From positions 1 to 64,000 of the forward strand of contig NZ_JALHLF010000010.1 of the NCBI RefSeq assembly GCF_022832435.1: a stretch of DNA of 64,000 nucleotides, read 5' to 3'. This DNA comes from Novosphingobium organovorum. GTDB lineage: Bacteria; Pseudomonadota; Alphaproteobacteria; Sphingomonadales; Sphingomonadaceae. How positions within the stretch are numbered: the first letter of the stretch is position 1; the number at the start of each line of letters is the position of its first letter. The notes under the pieces were generated by a model. That model did no database searches. It was not told the DNA's origin and was given only the letters and a program-made list of their open reading frames with translations. Positions 1 through 8,176 of this stretch are shown one piece after another. The translations under genes were made by a program, and so were the position numbers.

Positions 1-1369
1 CGCGGGCACGCACGGCTTCGGCGCGCGCGCGCTCGGCTTCGTCGCGCGCCCGCTCGGCTTCCGCCCTGGCACGCTGACCCTCAGCTCTCGCTCGCTGGCG
101 TTCGGCGCTGGCGCGCTGCTCTTCAGCCTTGGCGCGATCGCCTTGCACGCGCAGTGAAGGAGGCACAGGCGGGACTGGTGGCACCGGCGCACGCGGGGCA
201 ACCGGCGCGCCCGGAGCCGCAGGGGCGATCGGCGCGATGGGAGCCGCCGGAGCTTGCGGCGCCTCGGGCGGCGTCGGCGCATTCGGCACGGGGGGCACGA
301 CCATCGGCTCGCCGTCGTCGGGCTCGAACGCGGCGTAGCTGACCGTCGCGGTGGTTGGCACGCAGACCACGCAAAGCGCGAAGAGACTGCGCCCCACCAG
401 CTTGCGCCACACCGAAATTTCGCCCTGGCGCAGCGCCTTGAGACGCTGGATGATCGGCTTGTCGCCCGACAGCCCTCCCGCCATCGGCGCCCCGAGGGTG
501 AGCTGGCGCCCGCCCGCGAAGGAAGCGATCAGCGCGCCGTAACGCGCCCGCTCGGCCCGGTCGCGCCCGGCCATGACCCGCGCATCGCAGGCCGCTTCCT
601 GATCGCCGCGCATGGCGTTCCAGGCGCTCCAGCCCAGCGGATTGAACCAGTGCAGGGCAAACAGCGGCTGCATCGCCATGATCGCCAGCAGGTCGCCTCC
701 GGCGTGGTGCTCCAGTTCGTGCGCGATGGCGAAGTCGGAGCTTTCGCTATCCGCGCTGGCCAGAAACCCGAACGGCAGCGCCACCACCTTGTCGAACACC
801 CCGAAGGCGATCGGCGTGCCCGCCAGCGGACTCTCGACAATGCGCACGGCGCGCTTGCCCTGCCCTGCGTGCGCGACCGGACGCGCATCGGCCAGCAACT
901 GGCGGCGCATCATCTGATAGTTGTAGACGCGCCAGGCAAGAAACAGCGCCGCGCCCGCCAGCCACAGTGCGATCAGCCCGCTCTGCCAGGACAGCGCGGA
1001 AAACAGGTCGGCGCCCGGCAGAGCGCCACCAGACAGACTGGCACCCGGCGCCACCGCACCGCCCCCCAGGACCGGAACCGCCGATGGCCCAGAGACGGCC
1101 AGCGCGGCGTCGAGCGGGGCGTTCGCCGCCGCTTCGCCCGCCCTTGCGGTTGTCTCCTCAAACCCCAGATCGAGGCGCGAGAGCCAGTGCGTGGGCGCCA
1201 TCGCGGCGGGCAGTGCGAGCGGCGGCAGCACCAGGCGCGCCATCGGCAGCGCCCACAGCGCATAGGCCGCCTGCGCCCCGAACAGCCGCGCGGCCGGGCG
1301 GCGGACCAGCAGCACCAGCCCCATCAAGAGGCCGGTCATCACCAGCGTGTCGATCAGCCAGGCGATCAT
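1..1369 (-). CDS. BlaR1/MecR1-type M56 membrane metalloprotease (antirepressor), cut by window edge
   Basis: The reading frame opens at 1369 and is still open at base 1, so the C-terminus lies outside the window. Hydrophobic helices at the N-terminus precede a zinc-protease motif HELEHHAGGD (HExxH, near residue 217) and, further on, EAACDARVM, whose Glu is the expected third zinc ligand; this is the M56 (BlaR1/MecR1) signature. A later membrane segment leads into a Pro/Ala/Val-rich stretch and then an Arg/Ala/Glu-rich repeated stretch that reads like a coiled coil. Family members sense a signal and trigger cleavage of a BlaI-type repressor. The start overlaps the stop of the BlaI-type gene (ATGA), so the pair should be co-translated. 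The inducing signal is unknown; no penicillin-binding sensor domain is visible in the part present. Confidence 0.9.
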   Translation of the reverse strand, partial: MIAWLIDTLVMTGLLMGLVLLVRRPAARLFGAQAAYALWALPMARLVLPPLALPAAMAPTHWLSRLDLGFEETTARAGEAAANAPLDAALAVSGPSAVPVLGGGAVAPGASLSGGALPGADLFSALSWQSGLIALWLAGAALFLAWRVYNYQMMRRQLLADARPVAHAGQGKRAVRIVESPLAGTPIAFGVFDKVVALPFGFLASADSESSDFAIAHELEHHAGGDLLAIMAMQPLFALHWFNPLGWSAWNAMRGDQEAACDARVMAGRDRAERARYGALIASFAGGRQLTLGAPMAGGLSGDKPIIQRLKALRQGEISVWRKLVGRSLFALCVVCVPTTATVSYAAFEPDDGEPMVVPPVPNAPTPPEAPQAPAAPIAPIAPAAPGAPVAPRAPVPPVPPVPPSLRVQGDRAKAEEQRASAERQRARAEGQRARAEAERARDEAERARAEAVRAR

Positions 1370-1752
1370 GACTTGAGCTCCTTCAAGAGGGCTTCGATCT
1401 CGGCGATGTCATCATGGCTGAGCGCCTCGGCCTTGGCCAGCTGCGCGAACAGTGGCGCCGCCCGCCCCCCGAACAGGCGATCGACGAGACGGCGGCTTTC
1501 GGTGCCGACGTAGTCGGACCGGGCGATGACCGGACTGTAGAGGAAGCGTTTGCCGTCACGCTCGGTGGTCAGCGCCTGCTTGGTGACGAGCCGCGCAAGC
1601 AGCGTCTTGACCGTCGGCAAACTCCAGTCGCGCAGCGCGCCGACCTGATCGCACACATCCTGCGCCGATTGCGGCGCCTTTTCCCAAAGCACTTCCATGA
1701 CCGCGTGTTCGGCCTCGGAAATGCGTTCGCCATGCTCCGGCTTATCGGCCAT
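1366..1752 (-). CDS. BlaI/MecI/CopY-family transcriptional repressor
   Basis: A 128-residue winged-helix protein matching the BlaI/MecI family: ISEAEHAVMEVLWEKAP opens the first helix and the recognition region contains WSLPTVKTLLARLV, followed by a family-typical LYSPVI segment. Such repressors bind a palindrome as dimers and are cleaved after the partner M56 protease is activated. An upstream in-frame ATG at 1764 exists, but GGAGGT sits five bases before the ATG at 1752, so I chose 1752. The gene is directly followed by the M56 protease gene (4-base overlap) and preceded by a long palindrome, the probable autoregulatory operator. Targets other than its own operon cannot be read from the sequence. 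Confidence 0.93.
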   Translation of the reverse strand: MADKPEHGERISEAEHAVMEVLWEKAPQSAQDVCDQVGALRDWSLPTVKTLLARLVTKQALTTERDGKRFLYSPVIARSDYVGTESRRLVDRLFGGRAAPLFAQLAKAEALSHDDIAEIEALLKELKS

Positions 1753-1764
1753 CACGACCTCCAT

Positions 1765-1798
1765 CGTTTACATGCGTAATCGATTACACTCGTAAACG
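1765..1798. promoter_or_regulatory. Palindromic operator upstream of the BlaI-type gene
   Basis: A 34-base inverted repeat centred between 1781 and 1782. Its core is the perfect palindrome GTAATCGATTAC (1776-1787) and its arms are CGTTTAC (1765-1771) and GTAAACG (1792-1798), with four non-matching bases between core and arm on each side. It ends one base upstream of the alternative ATG at 1764 and 12 bases upstream of the preferred start. BlaI-family repressors bind such dyads, so autorepression is the natural reading (inference). Confidence 0.75.
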
Positions 1799-1859
1799 GT
1801 TCTGGTCAAGCCAGCCCACGTCGTTGGCCGACCCGGCAACGCCGTTGATCGACCCGGCC

Positions 1860-2450
1860 TCAGGCCATGCGGCGCAGGTCGAGCGCGAGCATCACCAGGA
1901 ACACGCCGCGCACCACGAAACTGACCATCACGATCGCCGCGAGAAAGGCGAGCCCCGCACCCGCTGGCGCGACCAGCAGGATAAGGCCCAGCACGACGTC
2001 GAGCACGCCCAGCAGCAGACGCCAGCCCCGGTCATGCCGCGCCCGGCGCGCCCACAGGAGCTGGATCACGCCCGCGACCAGCAACCAGACGCCCATCGCC
2101 CAGACCAGCGAGAGCGCGCCGGCCACCGGATCGGCCAGCGCGAAAACGCCCGCGATCAGCGCCAGCACACCGAGCCCCACTTCGAGCCAACGCGCCCGCT
2201 GCGACAGCGAGGTCGCCCCGGCCACCACCGCGGCAACCCCGTAGAGTACAAGGACAAGCCCGACCATCAGGCCGGTGGCGACACCCGCCACCAGCGGATT
2301 GGTAACGACGACGAGCGCGAACAACAGGAGCAGCAGGCCATAGGCCAGCACCCAGCCCCAGGTCTTGCCCGGTGCCCGCTCGAACGCCTCGACCAGTCGG
2401 TCGTTCGCAAGATCGGGCGTCAGGGCGGGATCGATCCGTTCGCGTTGCAT
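1860..2450 (-). CDS. HdeD-family membrane protein (DUF308)
   Basis: A 196-residue protein with about six hydrophobic helices in pairs, for example ALVVVTNPLVAGVATGLMVG and VWAMGVWLLVAGVIQLL, with short charged loops such as LSQRARWLEVG and WARRARHDRGWR. This pattern matches the HdeD/DUF308 family, named for an E. coli acid-resistance protein; the molecular role is not established. The frame is open upstream to 2636, but the upstream part is Ser/Arg-rich and non-hydrophobic, and the ATG at 2450 has a GGAAAGG element before it. It stands alone between the repressor operator and an A+T-rich orphan gene. Confidence 0.8.
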   Translation of the reverse strand: MQRERIDPALTPDLANDRLVEAFERAPGKTWGWVLAYGLLLLLFALVVVTNPLVAGVATGLMVGLVLVLYGVAAVVAGATSLSQRARWLEVGLGVLALIAGVFALADPVAGALSLVWAMGVWLLVAGVIQLLWARRARHDRGWRLLLGVLDVVLGLILLVAPAGAGLAFLAAIVMVSFVVRGVFLVMLALDLRRMA

Positions 2451-2606
2451 GGCACTGCCTTTCCATCGTCGTGAGAAGCTTGTGCTCCTACAAGTCGCAA
2501 GGGAGCCTGCGGTTGCAGCGCCGTCGGCCTGGGCGCGTTCGATTGTCGGTTTCCGCCCCCTTCTAGTCGTTGACGAGCAGGTGCTTGAGCTTCCAAAGCG
2601 GTCGTG

Positions 2607-2627
2607 AAGCCGGAATCTTTCCGGCTT
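2607..2627. terminator. Small perfect hairpin
   Basis: A 9-bp perfect stem (AAGCCGGAA 2607-2615, TTCCGGCTT 2619-2627) with a 3-base loop and no adjacent T-run. It lies 25 bases before the preferred start of the orphan gene at 2652 and makes a GTG start at 2604 less attractive. It could be a weak terminator or a leader hairpin. Confidence 0.35.
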
Positions 2628-2651
2628 AGCCTTCATAGTACAGGTTCAGTG

Positions 2652-3125
2652 ATGCCTTACGACACCGGAACAAGACTGGAAGAGCACCTCAAGTTTATCG
2701 GACTGATCGGAATGGCTGTGTTTATAGGAGCGGCGCTTTTCCTCCGACCAAAGCCAAAACCTGATCCACTCAACCATCTGGTGTATGGTTGCTTTGCGTC
2801 GAAAAACGCACCTCCGATACGGCTTGAAGCTAGCGGCATGATAATCGAGCAGCAAAATTTTCCGATCATCGGCTTTCACTTAGAACGCCATAAGACAGGG
2901 ATCGCGCTTACTGCCGAACGCCCTATATCTGCCGACGTGTCCGCCTCTGGATACCGCTACTCCATAGATAAACGAGGTTCAGGAAAATTTCTGAATTTCT
3001 ATCAGGTTGTAAATCAAGAGACATACGGTGTCTTTGATGAAACTGACCTCCACAGTTTTCAGATGCTCGCGAACGATGGGCAATATATTGCTTATTCAAA
3101 GGCGGATCCGGCGGAATGCGTATAA
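2652..3125 (+). CDS. Hypothetical single-pass membrane protein, A+T-rich
   Basis: 157 residues from the ATG at 2652 (a GTG at 2604 would add 16). One hydrophobic segment, FIGLIGMAVFIGAALFL, near residues 15-31 is followed by a soluble domain of about 120 residues with two Cys near its start (YGCFASK) and end (PAECV). I do not recognise a family. Base composition is visibly lower in G+C than the flanking genes and codon use is less biased, a sign of recent acquisition. It occupies the position downstream of sdhA where sdhB often lies in related genomes, on the opposite strand. Confidence 0.6.
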   Translation: MPYDTGTRLEEHLKFIGLIGMAVFIGAALFLRPKPKPDPLNHLVYGCFASKNAPPIRLEASGMIIEQQNFPIIGFHLERHKTGIALTAERPISADVSASGYRYSIDKRGSGKFLNFYQVVNQETYGVFDETDLHSFQMLANDGQYIAYSKADPAECV

Positions 3126-3447
3126 GCTGCCTTCCGCTTTTGCACACTTGCTGCCCAAAACCAGTAGGACCGCTACACACCCATCCCAGACATTTCGGCA
3201 GGCCTGGAAAGCAAGACCTGACAGCACCGAGATTGCCCGGCCAGAAATAGGTTCAGGCCTCTGAACGAAGCGCGCGGGATGCCGGGACGCTCGCCGGAAA
3301 CGCCGCTGACTGGACAAGCCGCGTCCGGCGCGCTGTCGGCATGGGCCGCAAACGCAAGACCGCCGGCGAACGGGAGTCCGCCGGCGGTCATCGCAATCAG
3401 GCGGCCTGGCGCTTCGCAATCGGCGAAGCGCCAGGCCGAAAGCCAGA
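3126..3447. other. Intergenic region between converging orphan gene and sdhA
   Basis: About 320 bases with no credible gene. Its right half holds two strong hairpins described separately (3358-3438); the left half (3126-3357) shows nothing I can assign, and in particular no remnant of an iron-sulfur subunit sdhB was apparent by eye. Confidence 0.6.
3358..3438 (-). terminator. Tandem hairpins downstream of sdhA
   Basis: Two perfect inverted repeats. The first, nearest the sdhA stop, has a 16-bp stem (3402-3417 with 3423-3438) and a 5-base loop. The second has an 11-bp stem (GACCGCCGGCG 3358-3368 with 3379-3389) and a 10-base loop. Neither is followed by a clear T-run on the minus strand. Together they plausibly end the sdhCDA transcript and may also serve the convergent orphan gene. 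Confidence 0.7.
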
Positions 3448-5268
3448 TCAGTACACGCGCTTCTTGGGCTTGATGTACTGCGCATCGTCGGTGAGCGTGT
3501 ATTCGTGCACCGGACGGTAGTCGAGACGAACCTCGCCGCCCTTGCCGCCCCAACCGTTGAACCAGCCCACGGTGTGCTTCATCCAGTTGGCGTCGTCACG
3601 ATCGGGGAAATCCTCATGCGCGTGGGCGCCGCGGCTTTCCTTGCGCGCGTGGGCGCCATGCAGGGTGACGGTCGCCTGGCCGATGAGGTTGTCCAGCTCC
3701 ATCGTCTCGATGAGGTCGGAGTTCCAGATCAGGCCACGGTCAGAAACCTTGACGTCCTGCATCTTCTTGTAGGTTTCCGCGATCGCCGCCTTGCCTTCGG
3801 CCATCAGCTCATCGGTACGGAACACGGCAGCGTGGGCCGACATGTTCTGCTGCATCTCCTTGCGGATGGCAGCCGTGGGCGTACCACCGTCCGCGTAGCG
3901 GAAGTGGTCGAGACGCGTAAGCGCGAGATCGGCCGAATCCTTGGGCAGCTCGGGCTGCTTGGCGCCGGGCTTGACGATCTCCTTGAGGCGATGGCCGGTG
4001 GCGCGGCCGAACACGACGAGGTCGGTCAGCGAGTTCGAGCCCAGACGGTTCGCCCCGTGGACCGAAACGCACGCCGCCTCACCCACTGCGAACAGGCCGG
4101 GAACCACGGTTTCCGGGTTGCCGTCGGCGCCGATGGTCATCACTTCGCCGTGGTAGTTGGTCGGAATGCCGCCCATGTTGTAGTGGACGGTGGGAACGAC
4201 CGGCAGCGGCTGGCGGGTAAGATCGACGCCCGCGAAGATCTTACCCGATTCGGTGATGCCCGGCAGACGCTGTGCGAGCACCTTGGGATCGATGTGGTCG
4301 AGGTGCAGGTAGATGTGGTCCTTGTTCGGACCCACACCGCGCCCTTCGCGGATTTCCAGCGCCATCGAACGCGAGACGACGTCGCGCGAGGCGAGGTCCT
4401 TCGCGGACGGGGCGTAACGCTCCATGAAGCGCTCGCCTTCGGAGTTGGTGAGATAGCCACCCTCGCCGCGCGCACCTTCGGTGATGAGCACGCCCGCGCC
4501 GTAGATGCCGGTCGGGTGGAACTGGACGAATTCCATGTCCTGCAGGCACAGGCCCGCGCGCAGCACCATGCCGCCGCCATCGCCGGTGCAGGTGTGCGCC
4601 GAGGTCGCGGTGAAGTAGCTGCGGCCATAGCCGCCGGTCGCCAGCACCACGGCCTGCGAACGGAAGCGGTGGATCGAACCGTCATCGAGGCACAGCGCGA
4701 TCACGCCGACGCACTTGCCGTTCTCCATGATGAGATCGATGGCGAAGTATTCGATGTAGAAGTCCGCCGCGTACTTCAGCGACTGCTGGTACAGCGCGTG
4801 GAGCAGCGCGTGGCCGGTACGGTCCGCGGCAGCGCAGGTGCGCTGGACCGGCGGGCCTTCGCCCATGTTCTGCATGTGGCCGCCGAACGGACGCTGGTAG
4901 ATCGTGCCGTCCTCGTTGCGGCTGAAGGGCACGCCGGCGTGCTCCAGCTCGAGGATCGCGTCGGGCGCTTCGCGCACCATGTATTCGATCGCGTCCTGGT
5001 CGCCCAGCCAGTCCGACCCCTTGACGGTGTCGTACATATGCCAGGTCCAGTGGTCGGGCGTGTTGTTCTTGAGCGAAGCCGCGATGCCGCCCTGCGCCGC
5101 AACGGTGTGCGAGCGGGTGGGGAACACCTTGGTGATGCACGCGGTCTTCAGACCGGCCTCGGCCGACCCCATCGTGGCGCGAAGGCCCGAGCCACCGGCG
5201 CCGACGACGACGGTGTCATAAGTGTGGTCGATGATCTTGTAGGCGGGCCCAGTCGATTCTTGGGTCAT
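3448..5268 (-). CDS. sdhA: Succinate dehydrogenase flavoprotein subunit
   Basis: 606 residues, the normal length. Catalyses succinate to fumarate oxidation in complex II at the cytoplasmic membrane face. The N-terminal dinucleotide-binding motif GAGGSG is at residues 23-28 and the FAD-attachment motif SHTVAAQGG follows, with His54 the covalent FAD ligand. Family-typical segments [28 protein letters not shown] and the C-terminal RPVHEYTL are intact. It follows sdhD by 4 bases, in the order sdhC-sdhD-sdhA. The iron-sulfur subunit sdhB does not follow; a double hairpin ends the operon instead. Confidence 0.98.
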   Translation of the reverse strand: MTQESTGPAYKIIDHTYDTVVVGAGGSGLRATMGSAEAGLKTACITKVFPTRSHTVAAQGGIAASLKNNTPDHWTWHMYDTVKGSDWLGDQDAIEYMVREAPDAILELEHAGVPFSRNEDGTIYQRPFGGHMQNMGEGPPVQRTCAAADRTGHALLHALYQQSLKYAADFYIEYFAIDLIMENGKCVGVIALCLDDGSIHRFRSQAVVLATGGYGRSYFTATSAHTCTGDGGGMVLRAGLCLQDMEFVQFHPTGIYGAGVLITEGARGEGGYLTNSEGERFMERYAPSAKDLASRDVVSRSMALEIREGRGVGPNKDHIYLHLDHIDPKVLAQRLPGITESGKIFAGVDLTRQPLPVVPTVHYNMGGIPTNYHGEVMTIGADGNPETVVPGLFAVGEAACVSVHGANRLGSNSLTDLVVFGRATGHRLKEIVKPGAKQPELPKDSADLALTRLDHFRYADGGTPTAAIRKEMQQNMSAHAAVFRTDELMAEGKAAIAETYKKMQDVKVSDRGLIWNSDLIETMELDNLIGQATVTLHGAHARKESRGAHAHEDFPDRDDANWMKHTVGWFNGWGGKGGEVRLDYRPVHEYTLTDDAQYIKPKKRVY

Positions 5269-5272
5269 TCAA

Positions 5273-5653
5273 TCAGGCTCCCAGCGCGAGGCGAAGGACG
5301 CACAGGACGCCAAAGGCGGCGCCTGCGAAAGCGACGAAGTTGAGCGCGACGAGGCAGGCGAACTTGCTGCCATGGTCGTGCACGTAGTCTTCCATCATCA
5401 CCTGCACGCCCAGACGCGCGTGCCAGAAGGTGGAAACGATCAGCAGCGCCATCAGCACCGCGGGAACCGGGTGCGACAGCCAGCCGGTGACCGAGATGAA
5501 GCTCAGGTCCTCGAGCAGCAGGATCGAGACGGCCAGCCAGATCAGCAGGAAGAGATTGCCGACCGCGGTGAAGCGCTGGAGCAGCCAGTGGTGCGCCCCG
5601 TGCTTGGCCGAGCCGAGACCGCGCACGCGGCCGATGGAAGTTCCGTTACCCAT
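5273..5653 (-). CDS. sdhD: Succinate dehydrogenase membrane anchor subunit
   Basis: 126 residues with three predicted membrane helices (FLLIWLAVSILLLE, PAVLMALLIVSTFW, ALNFVAFAGAAFGVLC). The segment FWHARLGVQVMMEDYVHDHG carries the His and the Asp-Tyr pattern typical of SdhD, where the His contributes to heme b binding and the Tyr region to the quinone site. It lies 15 bases after sdhC and 4 bases before sdhA. Anchors the SdhA/SdhB heads and passes electrons to ubiquinone. Confidence 0.95.
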   Translation of the reverse strand: MGNGTSIGRVRGLGSAKHGAHHWLLQRFTAVGNLFLLIWLAVSILLLEDLSFISVTGWLSHPVPAVLMALLIVSTFWHARLGVQVMMEDYVHDHGSKFACLVALNFVAFAGAAFGVLCVLRLALGA

Positions 5654-5668
5654 GGTGTCTACCCTTCC

Positions 5669-6061
5669 TCAGCGCAGCAGCAGGATCGCCCAGAAGGCGA
5701 TGGTGAGAACGACGCCCAGCACGCTGGTCAGGATCGACCAAGTGCGGTTGCCCTTGAGCTCGAAACCGGCGCCGATATCGAGCACGAAGTGGCGCAGGCC
5801 GCTCATCATGTGGTTAAAGAAGCACCAGCTGATGCCCACCAGCACCACATAACCCGGAACAGAGGTCATGCACGTAACGAGCTGCGCATAAGCGGCCGGA
5901 CCGCTCGCCAGCGCGCCCAGCCACCACAGCAGCAGCGCCAGACCGACAACCAGACCCTGCCCGCTCACGCGGTGCATGATCGAGACGAACATATGCGGAC
6001 CCCAGCGCCAGATCTGGAGGTGCGGCGATAACGGACGGTTCTTGCTACCGGCGGTGGCCAT
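5669..6061 (-). CDS. sdhC: Succinate dehydrogenase cytochrome b556 subunit
   Basis: 130 residues. RPLSPHLQIWRWGPHMFVSI and the following MHRVSGQGL match the SdhC N-terminal signature; the helix GISWCFFNHMMSGLRHFVLD contains the conserved HxxxGxRH-type pattern that supplies a heme ligand. Three membrane helices. First gene of the sdhCDA operon; its promoter must lie in the 151-base divergent gap shared with the beta-lactamase-like gene (6062-6212). Confidence 0.95.
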   Translation of the reverse strand: MATAGSKNRPLSPHLQIWRWGPHMFVSIMHRVSGQGLVVGLALLLWWLGALASGPAAYAQLVTCMTSVPGYVVLVGISWCFFNHMMSGLRHFVLDIGAGFELKGNRTWSILTSVLGVVLTIAFWAILLLR

Positions 6062-6212
6062 GTCCTTGCGAATCCCCTTGCCTGCGGCAGCCCTGTGCGC
6101 TGCCCTCGTGGAAGTCCCCCTTAGTCATTTCGCTGCATCGCGCAAGTTCCAGCCGCAGATGCTCCGGCGATAGGAACTTGACCCGCAGCGACAAACCGGG
6201 CTGTTGGCAAGC

Positions 6213-7169
6213 ATGACCAGGATCGGCGCCAGCATCGCGGCCAGTGCGGCCATTCTTCTTTATAAGGGCGTGGCCCTCGCCCACCCGGCGCCCGGCCCGA
6301 TGCCCCCAGCGCTTACCGGCGCGGCCAGCCGCAGCGCGCTGGCCCGCGCGTGCAAGGGGCACGAGGGATGGGCCGTCGCTGCCCCTGCGGCGCAGATTTC
6401 CGCCAATACCTGGTATGTCGGCACCTGCGGCATCACGGCGCTTCTGGTGACGACCAGGGCGGGCCTGGTGCTGATCGACAGCGGCGTGCGCGAGGCGGCG
6501 CCGCTCGTCCTCGCCAATATCCGCGCGCTCGGCTTCGATCCCCGCGCGGTGCGCTGGATGCTCTCCAGCCACGAACATTTCGACCATGTCGGCGCGCATG
6601 GTGCAATGCAGAAGGCGACCGGCGCAAGGGTCGCTGTTCTTGCAAGTGCCGTTGCCGTCATGGAAAGCGGCAAAAGCGCGGCCAGCGACCCGCAGAACGG
6701 CACGCTCGAGGACTTCGCCCCCGTCCACGTCGACCGGGCGCTGGCGGATGGGGAAAGCGTGAAACTGGGCGGGATCGCCTTCACCATCCACGCGACGCCC
6801 GCGCACACCGCCGGTTCGGCCAGCTGGACCTGGCCCGCCTGCTCCCCGGCCCGCTCCGCAAGCCCGCGCGCCTGCGTCACCATGACGTATGCCGACAGCG
6901 CCACCGCGTTCGGTGCGAAGGGCTACCGCTTTGCCGACCATCCCGATCGGATCGCCGCCGTGCGCCGGGGTCATGCCCGCATGGCCGCACTGCCCTGCGG
7001 GCTCCTCGTCACGCCGCATCCGGGCGCGAGCAACCTGTTCGCCCGCTTCGCCGGCACCGCCCCGCTGATCGACAGCAAGGCCTGCACACGCTACGCGCAG
7101 GACGCCAAGTCGCGATTCGACGCGCGCCTTGCGCAAGAGACCCCCTCCACCCCGAAGGAACCCCAGTGA
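6213..7169 (+). CDS. Subclass B3-like metallo-beta-lactamase
   Basis: 318 residues with a likely signal peptide ending around ALAHPAP (residues 21-27), so a periplasmic enzyme. The zinc-binding residues of subclass B3 are present: HEHFDH at residues 120-125 (His120, His122, Asp124, His125), His198 in HATPAHTAGS, and His269 in VTPHPG. Segments WYVGTCGITALLVTT and TMTYADSATAFGAKGYRF follow B3 enzymes closely. Differences from typical sequences are Glu at the variable position of the first motif and TPAHT rather than TPGHT. A TTG at 6204 is an alternative start. The stop overlaps the GTG start of prmA. Activity against carbapenems or cephalosporins is plausible from family but not shown; some B3 homologues have other substrates. 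Confidence 0.85.
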   Translation: MTRIGASIAASAAILLYKGVALAHPAPGPMPPALTGAASRSALARACKGHEGWAVAAPAAQISANTWYVGTCGITALLVTTRAGLVLIDSGVREAAPLVLANIRALGFDPRAVRWMLSSHEHFDHVGAHGAMQKATGARVAVLASAVAVMESGKSAASDPQNGTLEDFAPVHVDRALADGESVKLGGIAFTIHATPAHTAGSASWTWPACSPARSASPRACVTMTYADSATAFGAKGYRFADHPDRIAAVRRGHARMAALPCGLLVTPHPGASNLFARFAGTAPLIDSKACTRYAQDAKSRFDARLAQETPSTPKEPQ

Positions 7170-8080
7170 GCTGGAAGATGACCGCCTATGCCGACCGCGC
7201 CACCATAGAGGGCGCGCTGATCGCTCATGAAGACGCGCTCGACTGGGACCCGGACATCGTCATCTCGGGCTGCGAGATCGCCGAGGACAAACCCGACGAC
7301 TGGCGCCTCGATGCCTGGCTGTCGAACCGCCCGGGCAAGAATGAGAAGAAGGCGCTCGCCTCGCTCTTCGCCGGCACCGTACCCACGTTCGAGATCGAGC
7401 AACTGCCCGAGACCGACTGGCTGGTCTCCAGCCAGCAGGACCTCGAACCGATCCGCGCGGGCGCCTTCCACGTCCACACCCCCGAGCACCCGGCCCTCAA
7501 CGAAGCGGGGGTATTCGACTTCACCATCCCGGCGAGCCAGGCCTTTGGCACCGGCCAGCACGCGACGACCGCCGGGTGCCTGGCCATGCTCACCCACATG
7601 AAGCGCCAGGGCGTGGTGTCGCGCAACTGCGCCGACATCGGCACGGGCACCGGCCTGCTCGCCTTCGCGGCGCTGTCCCTCTGGCCCGATGCGATCGCCA
7701 CCGCGAGCGACATCGATGCGGTGTGCACGGGCGTGGTGGAAAGCAACGCCGCGCTCAACGGTATCGGGATGGGTAATGGCAACGGCGAACTGGTGATGAC
7801 CGTGGCGGCGGGAATGGACCACCCGTTGCTCGCCGCGCGCGGCCCCTACGACCTCATCATGGCCAATATCCTGGCCGGACCGCTGGTCTCGCTCGCGCCC
7901 GATTTCGGCGCGCACCTGGTTCCGGGCGGCCACCTGGTCCTCGCCGGACTGCTCGAAACGCAGGAAAAGGCGGTGCGCACCGCCTGCCAGCGCGCCGGTC
8001 TGCGCCTCGCCGGACGGCTTGTCAACGGCGACTGGTCGATCCTGTGGCTGCGCAAACGCCGCAAGTGGCAGCGCGGCTGA
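7166..8080 (+). CDS. prmA: 50S ribosomal protein L11 methyltransferase
   Basis: 304 residues from a GTG at 7166 that overlaps the previous stop (GTGA) and has GAAGGA six bases upstream; ATG at 7178 is the alternative. SAM-dependent methyltransferase of the Rossmann fold: motif I is ADIGTGTGLLAFAAL, motif IV is IMANILAGPL, and PASQAFGTGQHATT before motif I is the PrmA signature. Trimethylates Lys/alpha-amino groups on L11 in the cytosol. Coupling to the upstream lactamase gene is probably incidental. Confidence 0.95.
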   Translation: MSWKMTAYADRATIEGALIAHEDALDWDPDIVISGCEIAEDKPDDWRLDAWLSNRPGKNEKKALASLFAGTVPTFEIEQLPETDWLVSSQQDLEPIRAGAFHVHTPEHPALNEAGVFDFTIPASQAFGTGQHATTAGCLAMLTHMKRQGVVSRNCADIGTGTGLLAFAALSLWPDAIATASDIDAVCTGVVESNAALNGIGMGNGNGELVMTVAAGMDHPLLAARGPYDLIMANILAGPLVSLAPDFGAHLVPGGHLVLAGLLETQEKAVRTACQRAGLRLAGRLVNGDWSILWLRKRRKWQRG

Positions 8081-8176
8081 AGCGTTTACCCGTCCGGTGC
8101 CTGCACCGGACGGTTCAGAAAATACGCCAGAACCGCTGATCTGCGCAGGACCACATAGGCCCGCGCCAAGCGAGCC

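Noticed and set aside
254-1513. Long plus-strand frame opposite the M56 protease and BlaI-type genes
   Set aside because: It is the antisense shadow of the two real genes; its residues are mainly Arg/His/Gln with no recognisable motif.
3505-5343. 612-codon plus-strand frame opposite sdhA
   Set aside because: Antisense frame caused by strong G/C bias at third positions of sdhA; no motif.
6350-8080. Long plus-strand frame running from the lactamase gene into prmA
   Set aside because: It is the prmA frame extended upstream through the lactamase in a different frame; the GTG at 7166 with its own ribosome-binding site is the real start.
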